From positions 14,054,611 to 14,118,610 of the forward strand of contig NC_092576.1 of the NCBI RefSeq assembly GCF_037975245.1: 64,000 bases of DNA, written 5' to 3'. Shown piece by piece: positions 11,201-36,049 of this stretch. A program made the translations under genes and the position numbers. Origin of the DNA: Apostichopus japonicus. Lineage: Eukaryota; Echinodermata; Holothuroidea; Aspidochirotida; Stichopodidae. How positions within the stretch are numbered: the stretch's first letter is position 1; each line of letters begins with the position of its first letter. The notes below the pieces were generated by a model. It did not search any database and was not told where the DNA came from. It saw only the letters and a program-made list of their open reading frames with translations.

Positions 11201-14200
11201 TCTACGTGTATGTTTGTTTCTGGCTGCAGGGGGGGGGGGGGTGAAACTGCCAAAAGGGCAGGTACATATAAATCATCTTCACATGTCTGGAAAAGAGCAG
11301 CAAACTTTACTATTCGACTTGATCTTGTTTAATTTTTGGGGGGGATGCTGTGGTACATGTCCATAAACTATTGATACAAAGAAACTCTTTGAAAGTGAAA
11401 TCTAACATTCAAACAGCGGAAGACCTTTCACCACGAGGGTACTAAACTGAGGTCACACGGATTGAGTGTGGTTTTTCGTACTTTCCAAGCTTGTATCCTT
11501 TCCCTTCAAAGGCCTTTCTCTGTTGTTTGGGTGTCTGGTAGTCTTCATCTCTGTGGTCCTGCAGGTCTAAATTCACTTCTCCTCCTTGACCCATTTGTAC
11601 CAACTCCATTGGTATCTCTCTGGAATAAAAAATCAAATAAAAAATGTCCTTGGGTTGGGTAAGTTGGGTTGGGTAAGAAATGTTATACCTCACATCACCA
11701 TCTTAGGATAGTTCACAAAGTGCAATGGTTGTGTGTAAGCAGGTAAGTAAATAAATGTTGTGACTTCATGTTACAAACCTCTGGTGGGAAGGAATGCCAG
11801 TGAGGGCAGTACACTGAAATGGGTCACATATATGATTAGGAGTAATGTGAGGGCAGTAGACTGAAAATGGGTCGCAGCATCAACCGCAACAAAATCATCT
11901 TAGAAGAGCTCACAGAGTGCAATGATTGTGTGTAAGCAGGTAAGTAAAATATGTTTTGACTTCATATTACAAACCTTCTCTGGTGGGGAAGGAATGCCAG
12001 TGAGGGCAGTAAACTGAAATGGGTCACATATATGATTAGGAGTAATGTGAGGGCAGTAGACTGAAAATGGGTCGCAGCATCGACCGCAACAAAATCATCT
12101 TAGAAGAGCTCACAGAGTGCAATGATTGTGTGTAAGCAGGTAAGTAAAATATGTTTTGACTTCATATTACAAACCTTCTCTGGTGGGGAAGGAATGCTAG
12201 TGAGGGCAGTACACTGAAATGGGTCACATATATGATTAGGAGTAATGTGAGGGCAGTAGACTGAAAATGGGTCGCAGCATCGACCGCAACAAAATCATCT
12301 TAGAAGAGCTCACAGAGTGCAATGATTGTGTCTAAGCAGGTAAGTAAAATATGTTTCGACTTCATATTACAAACCTTCTCTGGTGGGGAAGGAATGCCAG
12401 TGAGGGCAGTACACTGAAATGGGTCACATATATGATTAGGAGTAATGTGAGGGCAGTAGACTGAAAATGGGTCGCAGCATCGACCGCAACAAAATCATCT
12501 TAGAAGAGCTCACAGAGTGCAATGATTGTGTGTAAGCAGGTAAGTAAAATATGTTTTGACTTCATATTACAAACCTTCTCTGGTGGGGAAGGAATGCTAG
12601 TGAGGGCAGTACACTGAAATTGGTCACATATATGATTAGGAGTAATGTGAGGTCAGTAGACTGAAATTGGGTCGCAGCATCGACCGCAACAAAATCATCT
12701 TAGAAGAGCTCACAGAGTGCAATGATTGTGTGTAAGCAGGTAAGTAAAATATGTTTTGACTTCATATTACAAACCTTCTCTGGTGGGGAAGGAATGCTAG
12801 TGAGGGCAGTACACTGAAATGGGTCACATATATGATTAGGAGTAATGTGAGGGCAGTAGACTGAAAATGGGTCGCAGCATCGACCGCAACAAAATCATCT
12901 TAGAAGAGCTCACAGAGTGCAATGATTGTGTGTAAGCAGGTAAGTAAAATATGTTTTGACTTCATATTACAAACCTTCTCTGGTGGGGAAGGAATGCTAG
13001 TGAGGGCAGTAAACTGAAATGGGTCACATATATGATGGGTAGTATACTATTAAATGTAAAAAGGTGAGGGCAGTAGACTGAAGTGGAGCATTGACCGCAA
13101 CAATATCATCTTAGAAGAGCTCACAGAGTGCAATGGTTGTGCGTAAATATGTAATAATGACACGTTATGACATCATCTACACACATACTCCGGTTGGCAG
13201 AATGCCAGTGAGGGCAGTATACTGAAATGGAAGTAATGACAGCTTTGGTAAGGAGAAGAGTATTTAGCATCAACAATATCACCTTAAGACAGTTGACAAA
13301 GTGCAGCGGTTGTGTGGAGATATGTAGGTGCATGTATTACATTACAGACATTAGAAAACAGCCACCAAAATACCTTCTTTGGAAAGCAAAATGAGACTGA
13401 GGGTTATAGAATGGAATGGGGTCACAGCTATGATAGGGTGTACAGTACATAAATGTTAGCAATGTCATCTCAGAATTAGTGGACAGACTGCTATAGTTGT
13501 GTGGGGTATAACACTAAAGATGTATCTAAATCCTATCATACTGTAGGCAATGCCGCTGATACAGATACAACAATTCGTGGAAGACTAGATAACATCAAAG
13601 CTGTGTCCAAACAGCCAAAATGGCGACATACCAAGGTTCTTATACAGAGAATCACATCGAGTGGTCAAAAATCATTGTTTCATTATTCATCTACGTAATA
13701 TACCCAACTCAGAAAGTCATTTTGATACGATACGATGCAGATACTACTATTCGTGGAAACCAAGATAACATCAGAGCGGTGTCCAAACAGCCAACATGCG
13801 ACATACCAAGGTTCTTATACAGAGAATCTTATTAGTCGAAATTATTATTGCATTATTCATCAAACCAAAAAAATAAACCAAAAATAAAAAGTGTTGCTAG
13901 TTCACCCTTTACTGATGGACTTGATAAATTCTTCATTTTCTGGAGATTTAAAGTCTCTCAGGGGACCGCCGTCGACACTAAAACCGTTTTTCCACAACTT
14001 CAGGACGATATGCACCTGGGGAGAAATAATTAACAGAGGTTTATAACACGTCACCTGAGATGGTTTAAAAACCTTTTTGTGGCAACAAAGCTGGTCTTGA
14101 GTTTGAGCTTTTTCATGTAGCAAGTGGGGGACTGATCAATTTGTTCTGGCGGTCAGAATTTGCTTTGATTTGTATCACATTTGGCCGACCGTGTTAAAAT

Positions 14201-17200
14201 TGGTACACTACTTTTTATGAGACACTGTTACGGTCACTTAATAAATGTTAACAAAAAAAAACCCATCAATTCAAAAACCTTTTGGCAGGATGATTCACTG
14301 AGAGAAACCAACTTTTGCAACAAATCTGTCAATTCATAAACAGGGTTGCTTGATTTTTTATCAGTTTTTTATCATTTTTTTCTTCTTTTCAGGAGGGTTA
14401 GAGTTACGGGAAAACCTCGAAATGTGTTTTAATCATTTCAGATCACCCACAATGCATTGCTACAACAGCACTTTACCTGGATGGTCCGATACCGGTCGTT
14501 ACCAGTTTTTCCAAGGTTTTTTCACCGCTTAGCGGAGGGGGGGGGGGGGGAACTGTTTCTCGACAAGAGATCGACTCTTCTGTAATGACTGTTTGTCCAC
14601 TCAAACATTTCCTCATAGATGTTGTTATTACTGATATCAAAATCCATTTAAGACTTTAAGATATTTCTGTCATTTAGACACAATTTTGTCTCCTCCTGTC
14701 ATCTTTTCAGTCCAACAAATGAAAGTTAAATTTTTCATTTTGCAAAACCTTTGAAGTTTATTCCATAATTTTCATCTTTTTTACCGGCATAATTGTTATA
14801 CCACTTCAAGTCAGTTTTCAAGTAATAGGGTTGGGTATTCAAGTAATAGGGTTCGGTTTTCGATTAACCCCGGTTCGGTATTCAAGTAACAGGGTTCGGC
14901 GTGCTACCGCCGCAACGTGACAGACACGGTGGGAACCGGATCTGAAATCTTCCGGATGGTATTTATTATCTGACCGTACCTCATTGGATTTGCTTGGCAT
15001 CGTTCCCACCGTCCCCGGTACGGGCGCCGCAGAATCGGTAGGACTTTCCCCGAGTCTATACGCTGCACCTCTGAAGATGAACGGAGTGTTACCGCTGGTG
15101 CCCGGTGTGGCACCAGACGACACCTCCTCTGCACCATGCCTGTCGATGAAAGAGGAGAGATTTGTTTAATACCAGACAGACATCGTCAACTGCATCATGA
15201 CAAAGAAAACACATTGATTTGTTTGTTTCTTTTGAATTTTTCTTTTACTTTATTTGTTTTTTTGCTATTTTTTTTGGGGGGGGGTGGGGGAAACTGTAAC
15301 AAGCATTTATTCCAGACAGACTTTTTATTCCTTTATATGACTTTTTATGACTTTAAGTTAAAATGTTTGTACTTACTCTCTAGCTGATTTAAATAAACCT
15401 TTCACTATGCTGTCTGACGTTTTCTTCTTCTTTGGACCGACAACTTGTTGTCCACTGCAAAAGCAAACAAACAAAATTATAATAATAGTAATCAGAGAAA
15501 AATGTGAGCAAGAAATATGTCAATCAAATGACTGATGGAATAATAATAAAAAAAGGTTAATACATGGTTTCTGGAAACTGAATCTTCTCTGGCCTTTTTG
15601 TTTTGAGGGGAGGGGGGTCATTCCCAGCTTGCTTTGTGTATAACAAGGCATAAGGGGACAACAACCCTATGTAGACAGAAGCGACACAACAACGATGGAG
15701 ATAAACAATTGTTTAACAGCTTAATGAACAGGGAATAATTTATATATACTCAAAACACTATGCAAATTAGTCCAATTGCTATGTAACATATCTAATGATG
15801 TATGTACAGTACATAGCAGTTTTTCTACACAGAAACCAAAGTACAGTATATATTTTATATAACAGACAAATGTCAGAGGATTCAAAACTGATACACATGA
15901 GTTTAAACAATAAAACTCAGGTAGATGCAAGACTAACTACTTAATCACACATGTATGGGGCAGCTATGTAAGAGACACCGAGCCATTTGAAACCTCCACC
16001 CTCTCATTCCACACAGTCACACCCCCCCCATCCCCCACACACGCATGCTGCTGTGTTTTACATTCAGACCCAGGACCCCATTGTTTTTTCCATTGTTCAA
16101 AGGGTGGGAAGGAGGGAGCTGTTGGGAGGGTGGGAAGGAGGGAGCCAGTGAGAGGGTTGGAAGGAGAGAGTCGGTGGGGTAGTACTGTACCTGCCGTGGT
16201 CTGAACCTCCCGCATAGAACCTCTGGCCTTCTTCTTCGTTCTCATCTTCTCCTCCCTCTGCTTCTCTTAAATCCCCTATCGTAGCAAACCTGGAGCTAAA
16301 CCAAACAGTGAAGTTGCTGTTAAGAGAGCTAATGAACAAATAATGTCATAATAATCAGCAAGTATTTTTTCGACGCTTAAGCAACCACAAATGTGGGAGA
16401 AACCCGCCTAGGGCTTATGGGTTACGACTCACAAATCGGGTGGCTTCCAATTCAACATTCTAACTCAAATTTGGAATCTTTTCCAATTTAGAAAATCATT
16501 TCAGATGGGAAACTGTAGATTGCTCTTGGATGAAAAAAACCCACCTAAGTACTATGACCTGGCCGGGTATTGAACCCAGAACCTCCCGATTGCTAAGCCT
16601 CATTGCTTAAAATGCTACCGCCTTTATACAATTGGCCACAGCACCGGTTACTGTATATATAGTTGTACAATACTGTGATCATCTTGAACATGTTCATTTT
16701 TTTCGGTGACTATGTCCAGGGTCACATAGTCTTTTGAATAATCAGAGCCTAGTCCATGCAATATACATCCCTGGCAGGAATTCACCACATAGAAACCCAA
16801 AAAGAAATCAGATAAAAATACAAAGTATTAGCATAAAAGGTCTCAAGAGGTGTCGCAAATATATATAAATGGAAAATTGTAGAGTGTCCATTTTGCTTCA
16901 CCCGTTTTTGATAAAACCCCTGGAAAAAGTGTTTACCCCTTTTTTTTATTCAATTTTTGTTAATTATTACTCTAATTTAATGCTGCTCACCTCTGTTTTG
17001 GTGGTTTGGCTACACGACTAAAGGCAGACCCACTTCCAGCGCTAGGCCCTGCTGAAGGAGGTGGGGGCTCTTGTACATTGGGTTGAGGGGCTGAAGGAAC
17101 AGAAGGGGCAGTCGATGCCTCCATGGGGGTGTCATCTTCATCGAAGAAACTTGCCAGAGCAACCTGGCATAGAGACAAATATCATGCGTATTCATGAGCT

Positions 17201-18794
17201 GTAGCCATTATTTTCAGAGGGAAAAACTTGGAACCAAATGTTGATTTGGAAACAGTACCTCTTCTCCTATTGAGGCACAGTCGTGGTCACCAAATAAAAT
17301 ATGCCATTCTTGGTTCATCATGCCAATAGATGTGACTACACTTCCACCCTGCCTTAACGGAGGCTCATTATGTTTACATATTATGTATGAAAATATCACA
17401 GTATGTATGTAGTCCATACTTAATTGATCAAAAAATCATCTATCTGTCTATCACCACTGGCCTGCTCACCACACCAGGATGGAGAATTTCTTGGTCTCAA
17501 ATTTTTTTCCTGAAATCATCTCTGTAGGACTGCATGCATACCTACAACTTTCAATGATCTGTTAGGTTTGATCCGTTTCTTAGACTTGAGGGAGTCAAGC
17601 TCACTCAAGAATGGGAGCTCGGTGAATTTGGTCATTTTTCTGAAAACTTTGACAATGCATCATTCTAAACTAATAGAAGAAACAAGTTGGTTCACTAAAA
17701 CTGAGTCTTTTTCTCAGTAAGCTGTTTTCAACACTTCGATCTGTGTATGAACTACTACTTAATTGTAAGGCTATAAACTATACAATAGAATCGTTGGCTC
17801 ATAATTGACAGCCTTAAGTTAAGGATTTGATCAATGATGTCTATCAAGTAAAAATCCAAACCACTCAACTGTATGGGTTTTTCATATGTGTAGTTCCTCA
17901 GACATGTAATGAGCTCAAAATATTCATTGATCTGTTTCTATGCAACTACAACTGAGCAGAATTTGACCACAAAATTTCTGCCGTGTCAAGTTCATTCATA
18001 CCTAGATATTTACACATTTGTCAATAAGCTAAACTGTAACTTTTGTGTAGTTATACATCCATTGACTCTGGATGCTGTTTGCTATACTCTGAGCCTTCTA
18101 AGCTCACACAGGTCAGGTTCTAGAGAGTAATGGTATCAATTTGAGGTAATTTTGGCTATTTCTAGGGAGTAAGATTTCCAAATCCCACAAATATGCGCAA
18201 AACCGAAGGAGGGTGTTAAAAGCTAACCACAATTTGATCAGCACATAGCTAAGTTGGATTCATACTCATGAAATAATTCACTCTGCTTTGCTGCAAAAAG
18301 TTTAGGTTGCCTGCTGTATCGTTGCTAGTAGTAGTAGTAATATTTGAAGGTGCGTCAATTATGAATTCTTCAAGTTCTAGGCCTAGTAGTGAGTTGTATT
18401 AGTTAGTTAGCTAGGGCTAGCACATGATCTGTTTCATTCCCTGGGCCTAATGAGCCTTGCTACGGGAAGAAAAGTGAGGTGTTTTGTCCTTATCATGACG
18501 TTTCGTTCTTTTCGGCTGTCGGATGAAGAGGTACGAACTAGCCTACAGAGTCAAGCTTAGGCCTGTGCTGTCTTGGAGCTGTGTAGCTAAACCTACATTT
18601 TCGCGGAAATGGTATTTAGAACAATGCCCCTAGGTGACAAAGCATTATGCGAAATCAGGGAACTTTAAATTGATTTATAATCTTACCTGAAGTTGCCAAG
18701 CTGAACTTTCAAGGAAAAAAGTTGCCCTTTCTTCCTCTGCACCAGTAACTCCCATAAACTGGGATATTAATTCACTATGTTGCTCATCTGACAT
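8135..18794 (-). CDS. NSFL1C: p97/VCP cofactor p47, complete 10-exon gene
   Basis: p47 is the adaptor that directs the AAA ATPase p97 to membrane fusion (Golgi and ER reassembly). Joining ten coding exons (8135-8267, 9540-9599, 10612-10785, 11443-11619, 13906-14015, 14908-15139, 15377-15454, 16191-16289, 16991-17163, 18687-18794, minus strand) gives 1344 nt and 447 residues with all phases consistent. Domains in order: UBA-like (1-45), an acidic linker with the family motif [12 protein letters not shown], a first SHP box FRGAAYRLG (175-183), a SEP domain (about 231-293, with [13 protein letters not shown]), a second SHP box FEGKGYKLG (304-312) and a C-terminal UBX domain (about 370-446, with LMTTFPNK). 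It is longer than the roughly 370-residue mammalian protein because of the linkers. The gene is divergent from the CSP gene. The weakest junctions are the donors of exons 5 and 7. The identity is near certain. Confidence 0.95.
9540..9599 (-). CDS. NSFL1C: p47 exon 9 (UBX middle, 60 nt)
   Basis: Acceptor GTTTCAG|GTTAAC and donor AT|GTATCC. It codes for [19 protein letters not shown], matching the FNH.H...DIR.FI core of p47-type UBX domains. I found it by reading the sequence, because it is too short to stand out as an open frame. Confidence 0.92.
10535..10590. repeat. AT-rich microsatellite
   Basis: TATATATA with interruptions, in p47 intron 8, close to the exon 8 donor. Confidence 0.8.
10612..10785 (-). 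CDS. NSFL1C: p47 exon 8 (linker and UBX start)
   Basis: Acceptor CTCCTGCAG|T and donor AG|GTAAGT. A Ser/Pro/Thr-rich linker is followed by [15 protein letters not shown], the first strands of the UBX domain. Confidence 0.92.
11443..11619 (-). CDS. NSFL1C: p47 exon 7 (SEP end, second SHP box)
   Basis: Acceptor TTCCAG|AGAG completes Gly and gives GEIPMEL. It also codes for the SEP end [13 protein letters not shown] and the SHP box FEGKGYKLG. The donor TA|GTACCC is weak but is the only nearby GT that keeps the frame into exon 8. Confidence 0.85.
11703..13150. repeat. 200-bp tandem satellite in p47 intron 7 to 6 interval
   Basis: Landmark AATGATTGTGTGTAAGCAGG occurs at about 11921, 12121, 12321, 12521, 12721 and 12921, so the period is exactly 200 bp. 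Central copies are nearly identical. The outer copies (near 11727 and 13131) are diverged, and still weaker relatives appear near 13300 and 13490. The array fills most of the intron between 11620 and 13905. No coding capacity. Confidence 0.93.
13548..13862. repeat. Two-copy tandem duplication of about 175 bp
   Basis: The segment from GATACAGATACAACAATTCG is repeated at about 13733. Both carry GACATACCAAGGTTCTTATACAGAGAATC. It is intronic and lies next to the decayed end of the 200-bp satellite. Confidence 0.75.
13906..14015 (-). CDS. NSFL1C: p47 exon 6 (SEP domain, first part)
   Basis: Acceptor CCCCAG|GTGCAT and donor GG|GTGAAC. It codes for [17 protein letters not shown] and the rest of the SEP core up to SISK, with the Gly codon split across the junction. 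Confidence 0.93.
14818..14900. repeat. Short tandem repeat beside p47 exon 5 donor
   Basis: TCAAGTAATAGGGTTCGG-type units recur about three to four times directly beyond the exon 5 donor. Confidence 0.65.
14908..15139 (-). CDS. NSFL1C: p47 exon 5 (first SHP box)
   Basis: Acceptor GACAG|GCATGG. It holds FRGAAYRLG, the p97-binding SHP box. I place the donor at GCG|GTAGCA to keep phase 0 into exon 6. Other GT sites within about 25 nt are possible, so the end is uncertain by a few codons. Confidence 0.85.
15377..15454 (-). CDS. NSFL1C: p47 exon 4
   Basis: Acceptor TTTGCAG|TGG and donor GA|GTAAGT. It codes for [11 protein letters not shown] and the basic, possibly nuclear-localising KKKK, then [10 protein letters not shown]. 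The split Glu codon joins exon 5. Confidence 0.93.
16191..16289 (-). CDS. NSFL1C: p47 exon 3
   Basis: Acceptor CTCCAG|GTTTGC and donor AG|GTACAG. It codes for [10 protein letters not shown] and the acidic family signature [13 protein letters not shown] purine-rich tandem repeat (16098-16178) lies just inside the following intron. Confidence 0.93.
16348..16647 (-). mobile_element. tRNA-derived SINE (family 3), near full length
   Basis: Read on the minus strand it has a tRNA-like head with a B box (GGTTCTGGGTTCAATACCC), a body with CATCCAAGAGCAATCTACAG and CCCACATTTGTGGTTGCTTA, and an AT-rich TTATTATGA tail. A truncated copy is at 63262-63449. It is intronic in p47. Confidence 0.7.
16991..17163 (-). 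CDS. NSFL1C: p47 exon 2
   Basis: Acceptor GCCAG|GTTGCT and donor AG|GTGAGC. It continues the UBA domain as [11 protein letters not shown], then a Pro/Ser-rich linker. Residues 37-93. Confidence 0.93.
17214..18686. other. p47 intron 1, nothing further recognised
   Basis: No additional exon, RNA gene or clear repeat was seen in this intron sequence. Confidence 0.5.
18687..18794 (-). CDS. NSFL1C: p47 exon 1 (start codon, UBA domain)
   Basis: ATG at 18794-18792 begins [13 protein letters not shown], and the exon ends WQLQ at a CAG|GTAAGA donor. The [13 protein letters not shown] segment is the UBA-like helix pair of the family. It codes for residues 1-36, phase 0. Confidence 0.93.
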
Positions 18795-18874
18795 TGTTAC
18801 CTTTTTTTTCACAGTCACGTAAAACTTTCAATTCAATTTTACCCAAAGTAATTCTATGATTTAACCCTATCAAG

Positions 18875-19959
18875 TATGGGTGGCCATTTGGGCAAAAAAT
18901 ACGATGAAACAAGAGACAAACAGACATGAACAAAGATGAAAAGGAACAATAATAAGAATGTCGTGCATTACAGATGGACTGAAAGGATAGAGTTGGAACA
19001 TTCTAAACAAGAAAAGAACAAATAAACAGACCAAAAAGAAGAAAATTAACATGATCACACAGCTAATGATAAGAAAAAGATATACCAAAAGGAACCAGAC
19101 TAAACAACCAAATTAAAATACACCAAGCCATCGATAAACGGCATGTAAGAGCAAACTAAAGGAAAGTTCGCTCCACGATTGAAAGTTTTCAAAAAGGAAC
19201 AGCCTGTAAAATCAAAACAAACAGAGGGCGATTTACTAAGCACGCCTATGAGATAATTATAGGAATAACCTCAGCACACCGCAACGGAGCAGCTCGAACC
19301 GGATCTTGCTGCATAGAAATGTTGTGTCTTAGCTTCATATCATCAGGCCCATATATACTTAGTAATGGTCACAAGGGCTATCTATCATAATCAGTATGGC
19401 TCGTCTGCCTCTGTCCGGTTAAAACTTTCCCTTGTGGGCACAATGACAACACGACTAGCCCACACAGTTCCCTGACTGCGTGAAGCACGGTGCAGCGTGG
19501 TTGGAGAGAAGTGTCGTATATACAAGATGTCGTAACGACTTAGTTTGATTTCTTGCGAAGGTCCTTTTGATTATGTTACATCTTCGTTTTTATTGTGGTG
19601 CTTGTTCTTTTTGTCCTGAGCACTTGTTCGTTTCGTGTGTGAGCGTTCGTTTTGAGTTTCGCGCGAATGTTCGTTTGCTTACAATACATCTTCATGTTTA
19701 TACTGGCGATTGATCTTTTTATTCTGACAAGTGGATCAATTTTGGCTTCCCGGTGCTCCTTGTTTATCCTTTGGTTGCATGTGTTTGATATGTTTCTCTA
19801 CATGATTGTCTTTTTTTTATTTCTCTTTTTAAGTGTGCCTTTCACAATTTTTACATTGGTATTATATACGTTTGTTCCATTTTGCATATTTCTTCTTTTC
19901 ATTTTCTTTCTTGTTTATTTGTTTCATCGTTATATTTTTTGCCCAAATGGCCGCCCATA
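18875..19959. mobile_element. Terminal-inverted-repeat element in p47/CSP promoter region
   Basis: The left end TATGGGTGGCCATTTGGGCA and the right end (reverse complement TATGGGCGGCCATTTGGGCA) match over about 37 bp, allowing a 3-bp indel. ATCAAG is present at both borders (18869-18874 and 19960-19965), a perfect 6-bp target duplication. The element is 1085 bp and has purine-rich left and T-rich right interiors. The hydrophobic frame at 19652-19960 is an effect of T-richness. There is no transposase, so it is non-autonomous. Its superfamily is not assigned; a 6-bp duplication is unusual for the commonest families. Confidence 0.85.
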
Positions 19960-19965
19960 ATCAAG

Positions 19966-21150
19966 AAGGTCACCGATGAAAGTTCGTATATTTGTTAGAG
20001 CGAGTAGTTCAGAGTGCAGTAACCTGCGTAGCAGGTGTGGATATGTACCATGGTGGTACTACGGGTGCAGCTAACCGGTGCAGGAGTAATAATTAAGAGT
20101 CCGCTGTGCGGGCAAACACTGCAGTTGAAAGCTATAAGCAACTTCTTCTGGAAGTTAGCATCACGTAACAGAAATTTAGTAATTTATGAATTAATTTAAT
20201 TATGTAAACTCGGTTAATTAGCGTAAAGCTTATCTCCCCGAGGCCCTGAAATACCAAAGCTAAACTACTGATAACCAAAAGTCAACAGCAAAGACAAATG
20301 GCCTTAGACAAAAACATGAATAAACAATTAGGTATGAACTGTTTCCCGAAAGGTAATTAGGGCGTACGAATTATAATGAAGAATTTAGCATGCATAGACT
20401 CCTTTCTTTGAAAAAAAAAAAACATTACTTGCAATTAGTAAATTTGCCCCTAATTTTCCTTATACGGAATGGCAACAGAGGGGGAAATGGCTTAGTTACG
20501 TACCCACGTAGACAATAAATAGAATAAAATAACGTCGTCCGATCAAATATAAATCTCGTTCAATCACCAATCTGTAGAGTTGTAATTGTTTTGGTAAAAT
20601 CAATTACTGATACACAGACCCGTAGCCTTTTCCTAGGGGCGGAAGGGGGGGGGCACATGATAGCACATCAACACAGGAGGATATTTGTCATGGGTAACCC
20701 CCTCAACATTTGAGAAATTTTTAATTATCTCCGGGGTATGGATGCCAAAATAATGCGATCTTTCCCATCTTTTGCCTACATTTCTGTTCCATTTCTTTGT
20801 CTGTATATGCAACCTTACCGAAGCCTTCCTATGTAACAGCGGTTAGTGTATATGTAATTATTTGTCTAAATTCTCTTTCGCTTTTACCAAAGTGAGGGCG
20901 TCTGCAAGAAACGGAATCACATGCTTTGAGTTAGCATGCGAGCATAACGATGCGAATGCACAGACTAGGCGCGAGAACGTTGCTTAGTTAGTCTTCCCCT
21001 GTGTACACAACTTATCTGTATAGGAGTTATACTGTAGTACTAGTGGAACATACTTCACACATCGAAGGCGACAATAACGTACTGCTGTGTAATAATATTG
21101 CAATAACGCCTACGTTGGGTTTACATATTTTTTCTGTTTTCTATTACTAG
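19966..21150. other. Divergent intergenic region upstream of CSP
   Basis: No coding exon was found. It should contain the CSP promoter and a non-coding first exon, because a good acceptor precedes the start codon (see 21129-21150). A G-rich patch at 20638-20654 follows a hAT-like end (CCGTAGCC). Confidence 0.45.
21129..21150 (+). promoter_or_regulatory. Likely 5' UTR splice acceptor of the CSP gene
   Basis: A pyrimidine-rich tract ending TATTACTAG lies 22 nt before the ATG. This suggests that the start-codon exon is internal and that a non-coding exon lies upstream. The upstream exon was not located. Confidence 0.5.
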
Positions 21151-21172
21151 CCAGTGTGAATCCTCTACAAAA

Positions 21173-34567
<13,395 letters not shown>

Positions 34568-34628
34568 CGCAGGCCCGGTCGCCTAGGGCTCCTAGATTAA
34601 AATGCTTCCGAATGGAAACTTAAACCAT

Positions 34629-34634
34629 AATAAA
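34629..34634 (+). other. Possible poly(A) signal of the CSP gene
   Basis: AATAAA lies 62 nt after the stop codon. A longer 3' UTR through the GC-rich stretch to about 34860 is also possible. Confidence 0.45.
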
Positions 34635-34867
34635 TGTAAATCTTTTTGAAACTTTCAATACCCACGTTAAACTGCCTGCCCGCTGCCACGATCACGGTCG
34701 TCGACGGATACGGCCAGCGGGCCTCGTCGTCGTGTGTTACGGTAGGGTCCGTGACCGGTTCGGCTCTGGACCTCTGGGATTGTTCTAGATCTAGCCAGAG
34801 TGTAGCTCGGCAATTGCAAACGCGGTCACGTAGAATAGGTCATGAGAGAATGTGAAGGTCACCATGC

Positions 34868-35884
34868 GTGCAGGACAATTCTGGAGCGTTGTTTTAACAA
34901 AGGCAGGCTTTCAGACGGTTTCAAAACCCATCTGTCCGACTGTGTTAGACATTACATTTTTAGGCACTTGAGTTTAAGCCGATGGATTTGGAGTCAATGG
35001 AGAGTACAGGCAGGATGAATTCAGAACCGTTCTTAGATACGATGATAATCTACAACAAAACTAACAAAATATGAAAAGCCTCCGAAAGTTACCTTTAGAC
35101 TGTCTGATCATTTTAGCTTTTAGAGTCGACACGGTCTGCGTGAACCAGCATCTCCCAGGCCCGCTAGTCATCAAATTGGCGAAAGTTCTTTTGCCTTCGT
35201 GACGATTAATTTGCAAGTGAATTATCCACCATAACTTCGATGAAGGAAGAAAAGTCTATCCTCTAACTGACGTCCGGGATATTCTGCCGTTCGAATACGG
35301 CCATTTTTCCATCGCCCGAATTGTAAAATGAATGGTTTGCAGTTCTTCAAATTTAATGCAGAATTTCCTACTTTTATCTTTACCACTTCACCTTGTACTG
35401 TAAGGGGAAGTTTTGTTCTTCGCCTGTCCATTCATTAAGAAATCCAGAGACAAGTACTTAGTAGGGCAACCAAGAAAAATAAACTTGAGTTCTTTACTCT
35501 ACCGGTTCGCACAAAATGAAAAGAATATCTTCCGGTAGAATATGTGTTTAAAGACGAAAGATATTTTAAGGTCAAATTTTAAGGGTTAGATATTCATTCT
35601 ACCTCGAATCGACTGAGACATTGACCTAAAGGAGGTAAAAAAAAATATTTGGAAAATGGCGTTGTGTCTTTTGTTAATTTCTGAAGGAAAATTCTCAATC
35701 CTGCTTAATGAATTAAATGAATGATGTGCAAGCACAAATTTATGCATTTGTTGTTGACCTTTGACCCCCCGAGATGTAGGTTTGCTATCAGATACTCTCT
35801 CCAATAAGTCTTGAGTATTCTACTTGATGTTACCTATGCAGTCAGTAAGATTTATATTATATGTAAACCAAGTATATTATATAC
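34868..35884. other. Intergenic after CSP, no gene seen
   Basis: I see no exon-like segment. It may include extended CSP 3' UTR. Confidence 0.4.
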
Positions 35885-36049
35885 CAGTCATGAGCTTTTT
35901 CAGCGAATTCGCGGAATATCCGTGATTTATTTTCTATCTCGGTGACAAAAACTATTATCCTAACACGCTGTAGCATAGGCAAACTGGAGCCTATACCGCA
36001 ATTTTTGCAAACTTCTGTGATTTTTTTTTTTACCTCAGGCTCATCCCTG
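35885..36049 (+). mobile_element. Short MITE, copy 1
   Basis: It starts CAGTCATGAGCTTTTTC and ends ACCTCAGGCTCATCCCTG, imperfect inverted ends. ATATAC flanks it on both sides (35879-35884 and 36050-36055). An inverted copy of the whole unit is at 54173-54336. It is only 165 bp and non-coding. Confidence 0.75.

Noticed and set aside
19652-19960. 102-residue hydrophobic frame resembling a membrane protein
   Set aside because: It lies in the T-rich right half of the inverted-repeat element, runs into the terminal repeat and matches no family. T-rich DNA gives Phe/Leu/Ile-rich frames by chance.
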